Shown here: in pieces, positions 1 through 8,202 of the stretch
How the letters are laid out: each line of letters starts with the position of its first letter
Numbering within the stretch: the first letter of the stretch is position 1
Origin: Curtobacterium sp. MCBA15_009
Lineage (GTDB): Bacteria; Actinomycetota; Actinomycetes; Actinomycetales; Microbacteriaceae
Direction: 5' to 3'
Length of the DNA: 64,000 nt
Assembly (NCBI RefSeq): GCF_001864895.1
Contig: NZ_MJGO01000039.1
Span: 351,854-415,853 of the forward strand
Position numbers and translations under genes: made by a program
Notes under the pieces: model-generated
Told to the model about the DNA's origin: nothing
Seen by the model: only the letters and a program-made list of their open reading frames with translations
Databases searched by the model: none

Positions 1-1979
1 GGAGTCGTACCGTCACCAGGGGTCGTACCGTCGCCCGGAGTCGTGCCGGTCCCGGTGCCGGGAGTGGTCCCGGTGCCGGTGCCGTCACCGACGATGCCGA
101 TGCCGTTCCCACCGATGGTGATGGGCAGGTCGATCACCGGGGTGACCTGCGTCCCGGAACCCGTGCCGTCCGACCCAGAGGTCGAACCACCCACGACCGG
201 CGCGGAGCCCGTCGAGGTCGACGAACCGGTACCCGTGCTGGTGCCGTCACCGACGACGCCGATGCCGTTCCCACCGACCGTCACCGGGACCGAGACCACC
301 GGAGTGACCTGCGTCCCCGAAGCCGTGCCGTTTGAACCGGAGGTCGAACCACCCACGACCGGCGCGGAGCCCGTCGAGGTCGACGAACCGGTGCCCGTGC
401 TGGTGCCGTCACCGACGACGCCGATGCCGTTCCCCCCGACCGTCACCGGAAACGAGACCACCGGAGTGACCTGCGTCCCCGAACCCGTGCCGTCCGACCC
501 GGAGGTCGAACCACCCACGACCGGCGCGGAACCCGTCGAACCCGTCGAACCCGACGTGTCCGTACCCGTGCCGGTGCTCGTTCCGTCACCGATCAGACCG
601 ATGCCGTTCCCACCGACCGTCACCGGAACCGAGACCACCGGAGCGACCTGCGTCCCCGAAGCCGTGCCGTCCGACCCAGAGGTCGAACCACCCACGACCG
701 GCGCGGAACCCGTCGAACCCGACGTGCCCGTACCCGTGCCCGTGCTGGTGCCGTCACCGACGACGCCGATGCCGTTCCCACCGACCGTCACCGGGACCGA
801 GACCACCGGAGTGACCTGCGTCCCCGAAGCCGTGCCGTCCGAACCCGAGGTCGAACCACCCACGACCGGCGCGGAACCCGTCGAACCCGACGTACCGGAC
901 GCGGAGCCAGTGCTCGTACCGTCACCGATCAGACCGATGCCGTTCCCACCGACCGTCACCGGAACCGAGACCACCGGAGTGACCTGCGTCCCCGAACCCG
1001 TGCCGTCCGAACCAGAGGTCGAACCACCCACGACCGGCGCGGAACCCGTCGAACCCGACGTACCCGTACCCGTGCCGGTGCTCGTACCGTCACCGATCAG
1101 GCCGATGCCGTTCCCACCGATCGAGACCGGGACCGAGACCGCACCGAGCACCTGGGTGCCCGAGAGCAGTCCGTCCTGACCCGAGGTGCTGGCCGACGCG
1201 GGAGTGCCGGTCGAGGACGAGGAGCCGGTGGGCCGCGCCGAGTCGGTGCTCGTGCCGGCGCCGAGGACGCCGACTCCGTTGCCGGAGACGGTGACCGGGA
1301 CGCTGACGACCGGGGACACCTGCGTCCCCGAGGCCGTGCCGTCCGACCCCGAAGTGCTCGGCGCCGCCGAAGACGACGCCGCCGAGGACGGGGCGGACGA
1401 CGACGTGCCGGCGGGGGTCGACGTCGACGCAGCGTCGCCGCCGACGGCCACGGCATTGCCGGTGGCGGTGACCGGAGCGGTCACGTCACCGGCCACCTGC
1501 GTGCCGGAAGCCGTGCCGTCGGCACCGGACGTCGCCGGTGCCGAGGTCGCTGCTGCCGAGCTCGGTGCTGCCGGAGCCGGTGCAGCGGCGGGTGCTGCGG
1601 TGGAGGCGGCGTCGCCACCGACCGCGACGGCGTTGCCGCCGACGTGCACCGGAGCGGTCACCTGCGGCACGACCTGCGTGCCGGAGGCCGTGCCGTTCGC
1701 ACCCGAGGTCGTCGGAGCCGTGGACGGCACCGCCGCGCTCGAGGGGGACGGCGAGGCAGCGGCCGGGGATGCGGTCGCCGACGACACCGCGTCGCCGAGC
1801 ACCCCGAGTGCGTTGCCGGTGAGGGACACCGGGGCGTCCACGGACGGGACCACCTGGGTGCCCGAGACGGCGCCGTCGGCTCCGGAGGTCGTGGCCGCGT
1901 TCGCCGCAGCCGTCCCTCCGAGTGTGAGGCCGCCGACGCAGAGGGCGAACCAGAGCCCTCGCGAGACGTACTTGTTCAT
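1..1979 (-). CDS. Chaplin-like tandem-repeat secreted surface protein (partial)
   Basis: The reading frame opens at an ATG at 1979 with an AGGGAG ribosome binding site and runs off the left edge, so the C-terminus is missing. Residues 1-29 form a signal peptide (MNKYVSRGLWFALCVGG, then a stretch ending ANAA). The rest is at least 11 repeats of about 53-60 residues. Each has an SGTQV core, a V-PV patch and a GGNGIGVVGDG-type hydrophobic turn, spaced by Ser/Thr/Gly/Pro linkers. This resembles chaplin domains of aerial actinomycetes, but the paired cysteines are absent. The four N-terminal repeats are divergent and the seven distal ones nearly identical. A role as a cell-wall or surface hydrophobin-like protein is inferred. 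The proline-rich plus-strand frame over the same DNA is a shadow. Confidence 0.75.
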   Translation of the reverse strand, partial: MNKYVSRGLWFALCVGGLTLGGTAAANAATTSGADGAVSGTQVVPSVDAPVSLTGNALGVLGDAVSSATASPAAASPSPSSAAVPSTAPTTSGANGTASGTQVVPQVTAPVHVGGNAVAVGGDAASTAAPAAAPAPAAPSSAAATSAPATSGADGTASGTQVAGDVTAPVTATGNAVAVGGDAASTSTPAGTSSSAPSSAASSSAAPSTSGSDGTASGTQVSPVVSVPVTVSGNGVGVLGAGTSTDSARPTGSSSSTGTPASASTSGQDGLLSGTQVLGAVSVPVSIGGNGIGLIGDGTSTGTGTGTSGSTGSAPVVGGSTSGSDGTGSGTQVTPVVSVPVTVGGNGIGLIGDGTSTGSASGTSGSTGSAPVVGGSTSGSDGTASGTQVTPVVSVPVTVGGNGIGVVGDGTSTGTGTGTSGSTGSAPVVGGSTSGSDGTASGTQVAPVVSVPVTVGGNGIGLIGDGTSTGTGTDTSGSTGSTGSAPVVGGSTSGSDGTGSGTQVTPVVSFPVTVGGNGIGVVGDGTSTGTGSSTSTGSAPVVGGSTSGSNGTASGTQVTPVVSVPVTVGGNGIGVVGDGTSTGTGSSTSTGSAPVVGGSTSGSDGTGSGTQVTPVIDLPITIGGNGIGIVGDGTGTGTTPGTGTGTTPGDGTTPGDGTT

Positions 1980-2006
1980 GGTCGTACTCCCTGATCGAGA
2001 TGTCGT

Positions 2007-2026
2007 CCGACCGCGGTCGCGGTCGG
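2007..2026. terminator. Short GC hairpin between the two surface-protein genes
   Basis: CCGACCGC and GCGGTCGG form a perfect 8-bp stem around a GGTC loop. It lies just after the stop of the upstream minus-strand gene and before the chaplin-like gene, so it could end or attenuate transcription between them. No U-tract follows. Confidence 0.4.
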
Positions 2027-2063
2027 GTGTGCGTGCCTGCCGTGGTGGACAGGTGCACCGATC

Positions 2064-3353
2064 TCAGTCAGGGGCGACGTCGTGCTCGCCGACGACCGAT
2101 GCGGGGACCGCGTCGTCGGAGAGCGTGCCGCGAGACCCCGCGGCGAGGGAGAACGAGTCGTCGGTCGAACCGACGGTGCCGACGGCGGTCGCGCCGCCGG
2201 TGGTCGAGGAGGCGCTGCCACCGAGGACACCCGCGACGGGCGCGTCGGACGGGCCGCCGTGGCCGTTCCCGTCGGCGGGCACCCGGAGTGCCGTGCCGCC
2301 GACCGTCGCGTCCGCGACGTCCGCCGTCGCGCCGGGGGTCACCGTCACGCCGGAGATCACCGTCGTCGGCGTGACGGCCGAGTCGGAGATCCGCCCGTGG
2401 GCACCCGCCGGGCCCACCGGCTGCTGCCAGCGCGTCGAACGCGCAGCGGCATCCGGACCGGTCGTCGAGGCGACGGCCGGGCCAGCCGGGGCCGCAGCCG
2501 GCACGACGGAGCCGACCACCGGGGCGGTCGTGCCACCGGGCACGGGCGACGGAGCGCCGAGGACGGGATCCGAGCCTCCTGGCAGGGTCTCGCCGACGGA
2601 CGGGACGACGCCGGTCACCGTGTCGGGGACCGATCCGACGACCGTCCCGACACCCGTCAGGGTGTCGTCCACGAGGTCCGTCACCGGTGCAGTGACGGTC
2701 CCGACCACGTCGTTGCCGACGACGTCGTCGACGGTGCCCACCACGGCGCTCACCGGGCGGCCGTCGGTGACGGCCTGCACGGTGTCGGTGACGGGACGGA
2801 GCGCGCCGGCGACGGTGTCGGTGACCGGCCGGGAGGCACGACTCACCGTGTCGACGACACCCTGCGTCAGGTGCGTGGTCGACCGGGCCGCAGGGGCGGC
2901 AGGGGCGGCGTGCGTCGGTGCCGCGGCCTGGTGGGGCGCGGGAGCCGGAGCGGGGCTCGACGGCGCGGCGGGCGCGGGCTTCGGGGCGACCGCCGCGGGT
3001 GCCGGAGCGGCGGGCGTCGGCTTCGTGGCCACCGGTGCGGGCTTCGTGGCCACCGGAGCGGGCTTCGCGGGAGCCGGAGGTGTCGGGACGACGGCCTTCG
3101 TGACCGGTTCGACGACACCGCCCACTGCGCTGCCGACGCCGTTCGTGACGTCGTCGACGGCCGAACCGAGACCCTCGGTCGCGTGGCCGAGGACGCCCTG
3201 GTGGGCGCTCGTCGTCGGCGGCGCGGACTCGGCCGCAGCCGCGGGGCGCGCCCCGAACAGCAGGGAGAGCAGCACGAGCGCGGCCAGTGTCCCGACGCCC
3301 ACGAGGGCGATCCGGACGGCGGCGAGCCAGGGTGCACGAGTCGTCGTGTCCAT
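2064..3353 (-). CDS. Membrane-anchored Ala/Pro/Val-rich surface protein
   Basis: This 429-residue protein starts at the ATG at 3353, preceded by a strong AGGAGG site; longer in-frame extensions lack such a site. Residues about 10-38 are a hydrophobic helix ending in AAAAE, a signal peptide or membrane anchor. A low-complexity Pro/Ala/Lys stretch follows (KPAPVATKPAPVATKPTP), then several TDTV/VVGTVDDV amphipathic repeats, then a Gly/Ser/Thr-rich tail. No enzyme motif is visible. It lies 84 bp upstream of the chaplin-like gene on the same strand, so both may belong to one cell-surface locus. The function is unknown. Confidence 0.7.
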   Translation of the reverse strand: MDTTTRAPWLAAVRIALVGVGTLAALVLLSLLFGARPAAAAESAPPTTSAHQGVLGHATEGLGSAVDDVTNGVGSAVGGVVEPVTKAVVPTPPAPAKPAPVATKPAPVATKPTPAAPAPAAVAPKPAPAAPSSPAPAPAPHQAAAPTHAAPAAPAARSTTHLTQGVVDTVSRASRPVTDTVAGALRPVTDTVQAVTDGRPVSAVVGTVDDVVGNDVVGTVTAPVTDLVDDTLTGVGTVVGSVPDTVTGVVPSVGETLPGGSDPVLGAPSPVPGGTTAPVVGSVVPAAAPAGPAVASTTGPDAAARSTRWQQPVGPAGAHGRISDSAVTPTTVISGVTVTPGATADVADATVGGTALRVPADGNGHGGPSDAPVAGVLGGSASSTTGGATAVGTVGSTDDSFSLAAGSRGTLSDDAVPASVVGEHDVAPD

Positions 3354-3464
3354 GCGCTCACCTCCTGATCTCGGCTGCGCACGTAGAGTGGTTGACCGGC
3401 AATGTACGCCGCTCTGCGCCGAGACGGAACCCGTTTCGCAAGAAATCTTCAGGAAAGGCCGACC

Positions 3465-3896
3465 GTGGTCTCGATCTTCAACGCTCCGACCCGCAACATG
3501 GACGTCGTCACGCTCCACGAGGTCCTCCGACTGCGGCAGGACGTCTTCGTCGTCGAACAGGAGTGCGCCTACGCCGACGTCGACGGCCGCGACCTGGAAC
3601 CGGGCACGGTGCAGTTCTGGGCCGGCCAGGGCTCGGTCGACGCCACGCTCCGCCTGCTGCGCGAACCCGACGGCACCGAGCGGATCGGGCGCGTCGCGAC
3701 GGCGAAGCACGCCCGCGGCCAGGGCCTCGCCGGGCAGCTCATCGAGGCGGCGATCGCCGAGTCCCGCTCCCCCGTCATCGTGCTCGGCGCGCAGTCACAC
3801 CTCGAGCAGTGGTACGCCCGGTTCGGCTTCGTGCGCTCGGGCGACGAGTACCTGGAGGACCGCATCTCCCACGTCCCGATGACCCGGACGCGCTGA
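3465..3896 (+). CDS. ElaA-type GNAT N-acetyltransferase
   Basis: A 143-residue single-domain protein. The order RQDVFVVEQECAYADVDGRD near the N-terminus, then a Gly-rich acetyl-CoA loop (ARGQGLAGQL) and a C-terminal QWYARFGFV segment, is typical of ElaA. I chose GTG 3465 because AGGAAAGG lies 6 nt upstream; the reading frame extends to 3402 without a ribosome site. It is convergent with the Lrp gene. The substrate is unknown. Confidence 0.82.
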   Translation: MVSIFNAPTRNMDVVTLHEVLRLRQDVFVVEQECAYADVDGRDLEPGTVQFWAGQGSVDATLRLLREPDGTERIGRVATAKHARGQGLAGQLIEAAIAESRSPVIVLGAQSHLEQWYARFGFVRSGDEYLEDRISHVPMTRTR

Positions 3897-3930
3897 CGTC
3901 GGACCGCCCGGCCTGGGCGCAGCGGCCGCC

Positions 3931-4458
3931 TCAGGCGCGCCAGCGGCGGAGCTCGTCGAACGAGCGCCCCTGCCCGGAGCGGTCGGCGACGAGGCGCTCG
4001 AACACGATGTTCGTCTGGGTCGTCGCCACCGACGGGTCGCCGCTGAGCTCGTCGGCGACGAAGTCCCGGAGCTGTTCCGTCGACTCGCAGGCGATGTGCA
4101 CGAGGAAGTCCTTGTCGCCGGCCAGGAACGACACGTCCTGCACGACGGGCACCCGGAGCAGCCGCTTCGCGAAGTCGCGGAGTTCGCGGCGGGCGGCGGC
4201 GTGCACCCGCACGGACACCATCGCCTCGATCGAGAACCCGAGCCGGGCGACGTCGACGTCGGCGCGGTACCCCCGGATCACCCCGGCGTCCTCGAGCGCC
4301 CGGACGCGGGCCAGGCACGTCGACGGTGCGATGCCGACCGCAGCGGCCAGTCGGTTGTTCGGGATCCGAGCGTCGGCCGCGAGCGTCCAGAGGATGCGTT
4401 CGTCGACCTCGTCGAGGCGCGGAGCGGGCTCGGGGCGACGGGCAGCGCGATCGGACAC
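3931..4458 (-). CDS. Lrp/AsnC family transcriptional regulator
   Basis: A 175-residue regulator. The N-terminal winged helix (about residues 15-65) contains LDEVDERILWTLAADARIPN and a recognition helix ending ARVRALEDAGVI. The RAM ligand-binding domain (about 75-155) follows, with the usual GDKDFLVHI strand. Start is GTG 4458. A TAGCGT box ends 6 nt upstream, so the message is probably leaderless. Members respond to amino acids and form octamers; the target here is not evident. The gene is divergent from the holin-like gene. Confidence 0.88.
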   Translation of the reverse strand: MSDRAARRPEPAPRLDEVDERILWTLAADARIPNNRLAAAVGIAPSTCLARVRALEDAGVIRGYRADVDVARLGFSIEAMVSVRVHAAARRELRDFAKRLLRVPVVQDVSFLAGDKDFLVHIACESTEQLRDFVADELSGDPSVATTQTNIVFERLVADRSGQGRSFDELRRWRA

Positions 4459-4625
4459 GACCCGACGCTACCGCGCGGACGCGGCACGGGCGACGGGACC
4501 GACCGCCGCGTCCGCGGCTCGGCAAGCTGGGAGGACACCGAGCACCTGCTCGGGAACGTGACCATCGTGGGTCCTGCTGCGTCGCAGGACCGGACGCGGA
4601 CGACCGCACCCGGACAGGAGACCCC

Positions 4626-5063
4626 GTGAGCACCAGCGACCACGACGACGACCCGACCGCCAAGCCGTCGCTGCGCGAAACCGTCACCGCGGGCCTGGTC
4701 CAGAAGGCACTGGAACCGGTCCTGCGGGCAGTGCGCGACGAGGTGGCCTCGGCACGGCGGGAGATCGGCGAGCGCGTCGACGGGGCGAGGACCGGGCTCG
4801 TGCTGACCGGCATCGCCGTGGGCTCCGCGTTGACGACCCTCGTGCTGCTGGCGGGCCTCGTGGTCGCGCTCCTGGCACTGGTGCTGCCGGTCTGGGCGGC
4901 GACCGCCGTCACGTTCGTCCTGTTCGCGCTCGTCACCACCGTGCTGTTCGCGATCGGCATCCGGGGCATCCGACGAGGTGTGCCGCCGGTGCCGGCGGAC
5001 ACGGTCCGGGCCGCGAAGGACCGGGTGACGCACGCGGCCGACGCTCCGGCTCGACGCGACTGA
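4626..5063 (+). CDS. Holin-X-like two-helix membrane protein
   Basis: This 145-residue protein starts at GTG 4626 with CAGGAG upstream. A soluble N-terminal amphipathic region (residues 15-55, charged with regular Arg/Glu) precedes two adjacent transmembrane helices (about 58-85 and 88-115) and a short basic tail. That layout matches the actinobacterial phage-holin/DUF1469 family, which is chromosomal and not evidence of a prophage. No lysis genes lie nearby. Function unknown. Confidence 0.65.
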   Translation: MSTSDHDDDPTAKPSLRETVTAGLVQKALEPVLRAVRDEVASARREIGERVDGARTGLVLTGIAVGSALTTLVLLAGLVVALLALVLPVWAATAVTFVLFALVTTVLFAIGIRGIRRGVPPVPADTVRAAKDRVTHAADAPARRD

Positions 5064-5074
5064 GCCGTCCGGCG

Positions 5075-5581
5075 CTACATCGCGAGCGTCATGCCCACCA
5101 CGGCGACCGTCATGGCGAAGACCTCGCCGCTGCGGACGGAGCGCCGGTCCGCACGGCCCCACTCGTACCGGAGCAGCCAGCCGCTGAAGGCGCAGTAGCC
5201 GACCACACCGGCCCCGAGCACGGCGGACAGGACCACGGCGTGCCCGCCGTGGTCACCGGCGACACCGACGGCGTGTCCCATCAGCAGCATCCCGGCCATC
5301 ACGACGGACGAGAGCGCACGGTGGACGTCCATCGGCTCCGCCCGACGACCGTCGGCACGGCGGCGACGCATCACGGGCAGCGGTGCGAGCACCAGCAGCA
5401 GCGTCGCTGCGAGCAGGGTCCAGGCGGCGCCGGCGTGCACGACGGGCATGAGCATCGCGACGAGCATCACGGCCGCCGGCACGACGACGGCCGGGCGCGG
5501 ACGGTACCGGTCGCCGACGATGCAGCACACCGACGCGAACTGCGGCACGACGAGCATGGCGTCGGCGACGGTCTCGTGCAC
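5075..5581 (-). CDS. Multi-pass His/Met-rich membrane protein, DUF5134-like
   Basis: A 168-residue integral membrane protein with about five hydrophobic helices separated by short basic loops (RRRRADGRRAEP near the middle). Histidines and methionines cluster at helix ends (MDVHRALS, LLMGHAVGVAGDHGGHAV), the pattern of the small actinobacterial DUF5134 group, which is often guessed to bind copper or heme. The start is GTG 5581. It is convergent with the holin-like gene, 11 bp apart. The family assignment is tentative. Confidence 0.6.
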   Translation of the reverse strand: MHETVADAMLVVPQFASVCCIVGDRYRPRPAVVVPAAVMLVAMLMPVVHAGAAWTLLAATLLLVLAPLPVMRRRRADGRRAEPMDVHRALSSVVMAGMLLMGHAVGVAGDHGGHAVVLSAVLGAGVVGYCAFSGWLLRYEWGRADRRSVRSGEVFAMTVAVVGMTLAM

Positions 5582-5624
5582 GTCCGTGTCCTCGTCCCGG
5601 TGGGTGGTGCGGGGTCGGGGTGGG

Positions 5625-6014
5625 TCAGTCCTCGTCGCGGGCAGCGGCCTTCGCGGCGCGCTCCTGCTTCACCCGGGCGTTCTCGGCGTGCACCGCGGCC
5701 TGCGTGGCACGCTCGCGGACGAGCCACTCGGGCTTCTGCTCGAGCAGCGTCTTGATCTCCGCGGTGGTCAGCGGGTCCTCGATGCCGGCACGGGTGAGCC
5801 CGGAGATGGACACCCCCAGCTTCTGCGCCACGACCGGTCGCGGGTGCGGACCGTCGCGTCGGAGGTCCTCGAGCCACGTCGGGGGTTCGTTCCGGAGCTC
5901 GTCGAAGGCGGTCCGCGTGACGGGAGCGTCCCGGAAGGACTCCGGAGCGGCCGCCAGCAAGATGCCGAGCTTCTTCGCAGCCGTCTCGGGCTTCATGGTC
6001 TGTTCCTGCGCCAT
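5625..6014 (-). CDS. DUF5997 family protein
   Basis: A 129-residue soluble protein. It carries the family hallmarks MKPETAAKKLGILL, then PPTWLEDLRRDGPHPRPVVA, an LGVSISGL helix and PEWLVRERATQA near the C-terminus. Its biochemical role is unknown. Two starts are possible, ATG 6014 and ATG 5996. A TACCCT box ends 7 nt before 6014 (leaderless), so I prefer 6014. It is divergent, across 33 bp, from the LysR-type substrate-binding protein. I recall this pairing from related actinobacteria. Confidence 0.82.
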   Translation of the reverse strand: MAQEQTMKPETAAKKLGILLAAAPESFRDAPVTRTAFDELRNEPPTWLEDLRRDGPHPRPVVAQKLGVSISGLTRAGIEDPLTTAEIKTLLEQKPEWLVRERATQAAVHAENARVKQERAAKAAARDED

Positions 6015-6047
6015 GGGGTCAAGGGTACGGCCCCTATGCTCGTCTGC
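6015..6047. promoter_or_regulatory. Back-to-back leaderless promoters (DUF5997 / LysR-like gene)
   Basis: On the plus strand TATGCT (6035-6040) sits 7 nt before ATG 6048. On the minus strand TACCCT (complement of 6022-6027) sits 7 nt before ATG 6014. Both genes therefore appear to be transcribed from their start codons, and each promoter's -35 region overlaps the other's transcript. The two genes are likely co-controlled. Confidence 0.6.
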
Positions 6048-6833
6048 ATGACCGCGGCACTCACCATCGCCTTCGTGCCGGGGGTCTCCCCCGCCAAGTG
6101 GGCTCGCGTCTGGCGCGAACGATTCCCGACGATCGACCTCGTGCTGCGCCCGATCGGCGCCGGCGACGTGGACGACGCCCTGGCCGGCGAGGTCGACATG
6201 GCCTTCGCCCGCATGCCCGTCTCCCGCCAGCACAACGCGATCCCGCTCTGGACCGAGACGGCCGTCGTCGCGTTGCCGAAGGACTCCCCCCTGGCGGAGC
6301 TCGACGAGGTCGACCTCGGCGCCACCGAGGTGCACGTCGTCGACGCGGGCCCGGTGCCCGCCGACATCGACGGCGCGCTCGACCTGGTCGAGGCGAACGT
6401 CGGCGTGGCGGTGCTCCCGCAGTCGCTGTTCCGGGCAGCGAGCCGCAAGGACCTCGTCGCACGCCCCCTGACCGACGCGCCCGGCACCCGGATCGCCCTG
6501 GTCTGGCGCGACCAGGACGCCACCGAGGTGACCGAGGACTTCATCGGCGTCGTGCGCGGCCGGACGGCGAACAGCTCACGACGGGCACCGGACGCCTCGA
6601 CGGACGCCGGAGCCCCCGGTTCGGGCTCGGCCTCGGCACGCAGTGCGAAGACCGGCTCGGGCAAGGGTGCCGGCGGCAACGCCGGCGCAGGTGCCGGCGG
6701 CAAGGCCAAGGCGAAGTCACCCGGCGGCGGCAAGTCGGGCAGTGGCAAGGGCTCGAACACGGGCAAGGGGCCGGTCCCCGGCCGGGGGCGCATGCGCGGC
6801 AAGCCGAGCCGGGGGTCGAAGGGCAACCGGTGA
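6048..6833 (+). CDS. Stand-alone LysR-type substrate-binding domain with basic disordered tail
   Basis: This 261-residue protein begins directly in the periplasmic-binding fold of LysR effector domains (ALTIAFVPGVSPAKWARVW, GEVDMAFARMP, later LVEANVGVAVLPQSL). It lacks the N-terminal helix-turn-helix. From about residue 175 it carries an 85-residue Gly/Ser/Lys/Ala tail (GKGAGGNAGAGAGGKAKAK) ending in RGRMRGKPSRGSKGNR, likely disordered and nucleic-acid-binding. Start ATG 6048 is supported by TATGCT 7 nt upstream. The stop overlaps the next gene (GTGA), implying translational coupling. Likely a DUF5997 partner; the ligand is unknown. Confidence 0.78.
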   Translation: MTAALTIAFVPGVSPAKWARVWRERFPTIDLVLRPIGAGDVDDALAGEVDMAFARMPVSRQHNAIPLWTETAVVALPKDSPLAELDEVDLGATEVHVVDAGPVPADIDGALDLVEANVGVAVLPQSLFRAASRKDLVARPLTDAPGTRIALVWRDQDATEVTEDFIGVVRGRTANSSRRAPDASTDAGAPGSGSASARSAKTGSGKGAGGNAGAGAGGKAKAKSPGGGKSGSGKGSNTGKGPVPGRGRMRGKPSRGSKGNR

Positions 6834-7309
6834 CGGACACGCGGCTGGTCGCGATGCCGGCGACGCGCCTCCCGGCCTGGCTCGACCGCACCATGGCGGA
6901 GTACGTCGCGTCCCGGATGCAGGCGGGCGAGACCCGCGAGCAGGCCGAGGCGAACGAGCAGCAGTCGCGCGACCGCTGGTTCCCGGGCGGCTCCCCCGCC
7001 GACGGACACCTGGTGTGGGACGTCACCGACCAGGGCGGCACCGTCGTCGGGCACCTCTGGATCGGACCGTTCGCACCGGGCAGCCCGGACTGGTGGGTGT
7101 TCGACGTCGAGATCGCCGCGACGCACCGGCGACTCGGCCATGCCCGCCGCGCTCTCGAGCTCGGACACCGGGCCGCAGCGGAGCACGGCGCGACGAGCAT
7201 CGGCCTCAACGTGTTCGGCTACAACACCGGCGCGGAGGAGCTCTACGCGGCGCTCGGCTACCAGGTGACGTCGGTGCAGATGCGCCGCCCCCTGGGGGAC
7301 GACGACTAG
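6830..7309 (+). CDS. GNAT family N-acetyltransferase
   Basis: A 159-residue protein starting at GTG 6830, overlapping the upstream stop by 4 nt. The GNAT core is visible: VVGHLWIG strand, VEIAATHRRLGHARRALELG acetyl-CoA loop region, then IGLNVFGYNTGAEELYAALG. The loop is RRLGHA rather than the usual QxxGxG. It is coupled to the LysR-like gene and ends 4 bp into the convergent DJ-1 gene. Substrate unknown. Confidence 0.82.
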   Translation: MTDTRLVAMPATRLPAWLDRTMAEYVASRMQAGETREQAEANEQQSRDRWFPGGSPADGHLVWDVTDQGGTVVGHLWIGPFAPGSPDWWVFDVEIAATHRRLGHARRALELGHRAAAEHGATSIGLNVFGYNTGAEELYAALGYQVTSVQMRRPLGDDD

Positions 7310-8109
7310 CGCAGGACCGCGGCGGCAGCCCGCTCCACGCGGTCGCCGCGTGCGTCCTCGGCGGCAGCCCGGGCCCGGGTGACCACGACGGCGTCCGCGC
7401 GCTCGGCCGAGCCGGCGTCGAACGGTGGCTGCGGGTCGTACTCGAGCTGCAGCTGGATCGCTTCCGCCGCCGGACGCCCGGCGAGTTCCGCCGCGAGCCA
7501 CAGCGCCATGTCGATGCCGGCGCTCACCCCGGCCGCCGTGACGACCGAACCGTCGTCGACCACGCGGTCGTCGACCGGCTGCGCACCGAAGGCCTCGAGC
7601 ATCGGCCTCGACGCCCAGTGCGTCGTCGCCCGCTTGCCGGCGAGCAGCCCGGCGGCGCCGAGCACGAACGCCCCCGTGCAGACCGAGGTCACCCAGGTGG
7701 CACGCTCGGCCTCGCGCCGGACGAAGCCGATCACCTGCCGCTCGGCCATCGCGTCGAAGGCGCCCTCGCCGCCCGGCACGACGAGGACGTCCGCCGGGGC
7801 CGCCTCGGCGAACGTCGTGGTCGGCACGAGGGACAGCCCGCAGTCGCTCGGGACCGGGTCGAGCGTCGCGGCGACGTACTCGACGCGAGCACCGGGCACC
7901 CGGGAGAGCACCTGGGCCGGACCGGTCAGGTCGAGCTGCGTCAGGTGCGGGAAGAGCAGGAAGGCGATGCGCACCTCGTCCGGGCCGTGCGCCGGGGCGG
8001 TGCCGTCGGCCGCCGGCTCGGGCGTCGGGACCTCGGCGTCGAGCGGGACCGCCACGGTGTCCGCACGGACGGGGTGGACGGGCCGCACGCGCGGGTTCTC
8101 GGAGCTCAT
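7306..8109 (-). CDS. DJ-1/PfpI family protein, isonitrile-hydratase/GlxA-like
   Basis: A 267-residue protein. After a 45-residue Pro/Ala-rich N-terminus, the DJ-1/PfpI fold runs from about 48 to 235. It has the nucleophile elbow VTSVCTGAFVLGAAGLLAGK with its conserved cysteine, preceded by VVPGGEGAFDAM and followed by TTHW and GVSAGIDMALWLA. No AraC helix-turn-helix follows, so it is an enzyme-type member and not a GlxA regulator. A TAGGGT box ends 6 nt before ATG 8109, so the message is probably leaderless. Confidence 0.82.
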   Translation of the reverse strand: MSSENPRVRPVHPVRADTVAVPLDAEVPTPEPAADGTAPAHGPDEVRIAFLLFPHLTQLDLTGPAQVLSRVPGARVEYVAATLDPVPSDCGLSLVPTTTFAEAAPADVLVVPGGEGAFDAMAERQVIGFVRREAERATWVTSVCTGAFVLGAAGLLAGKRATTHWASRPMLEAFGAQPVDDRVVDDGSVVTAAGVSAGIDMALWLAAELAGRPAAEAIQLQLEYDPQPPFDAGSAERADAVVVTRARAAAEDARGDRVERAAAAVLR

Positions 8110-8141
8110 GCCGCGACCCTAGCCCCGCCGTCGTCCCCGTG

Positions 8142-8202
8142 GCTGCTCCGCGCTGCTCAGCGCTGCTCAACGCGCTGTTCAGCTCGCTGCTCAGCGCTGC
8201 TC
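8142..8202. repeat. Six phased GCTGCTC repeats upstream of the DJ-1 gene
   Basis: GCTG(C/T)TC begins at 8142, 8152, 8162, 8174, 8186 and 8196, a spacing of 10-12 bp or about one helical turn. The last copy contains the stop codon of the Tag-like gene. The array lies just upstream of the inferred DJ-1 promoter box (8116-8121), so it could be a regulator-binding array. Confidence 0.6.

Noticed and set aside
43-1179. Proline-rich plus-strand ORF of 378 codons
   Set aside because: It is the antisense shadow of the chaplin-like repeats; no signal peptide or ribosome site, while the minus frame has both.
4626-5063. Prophage remnant suggested by a holin-like protein
   Set aside because: No phage structural, lysis or integrase genes nearby; the family is normally chromosomal.
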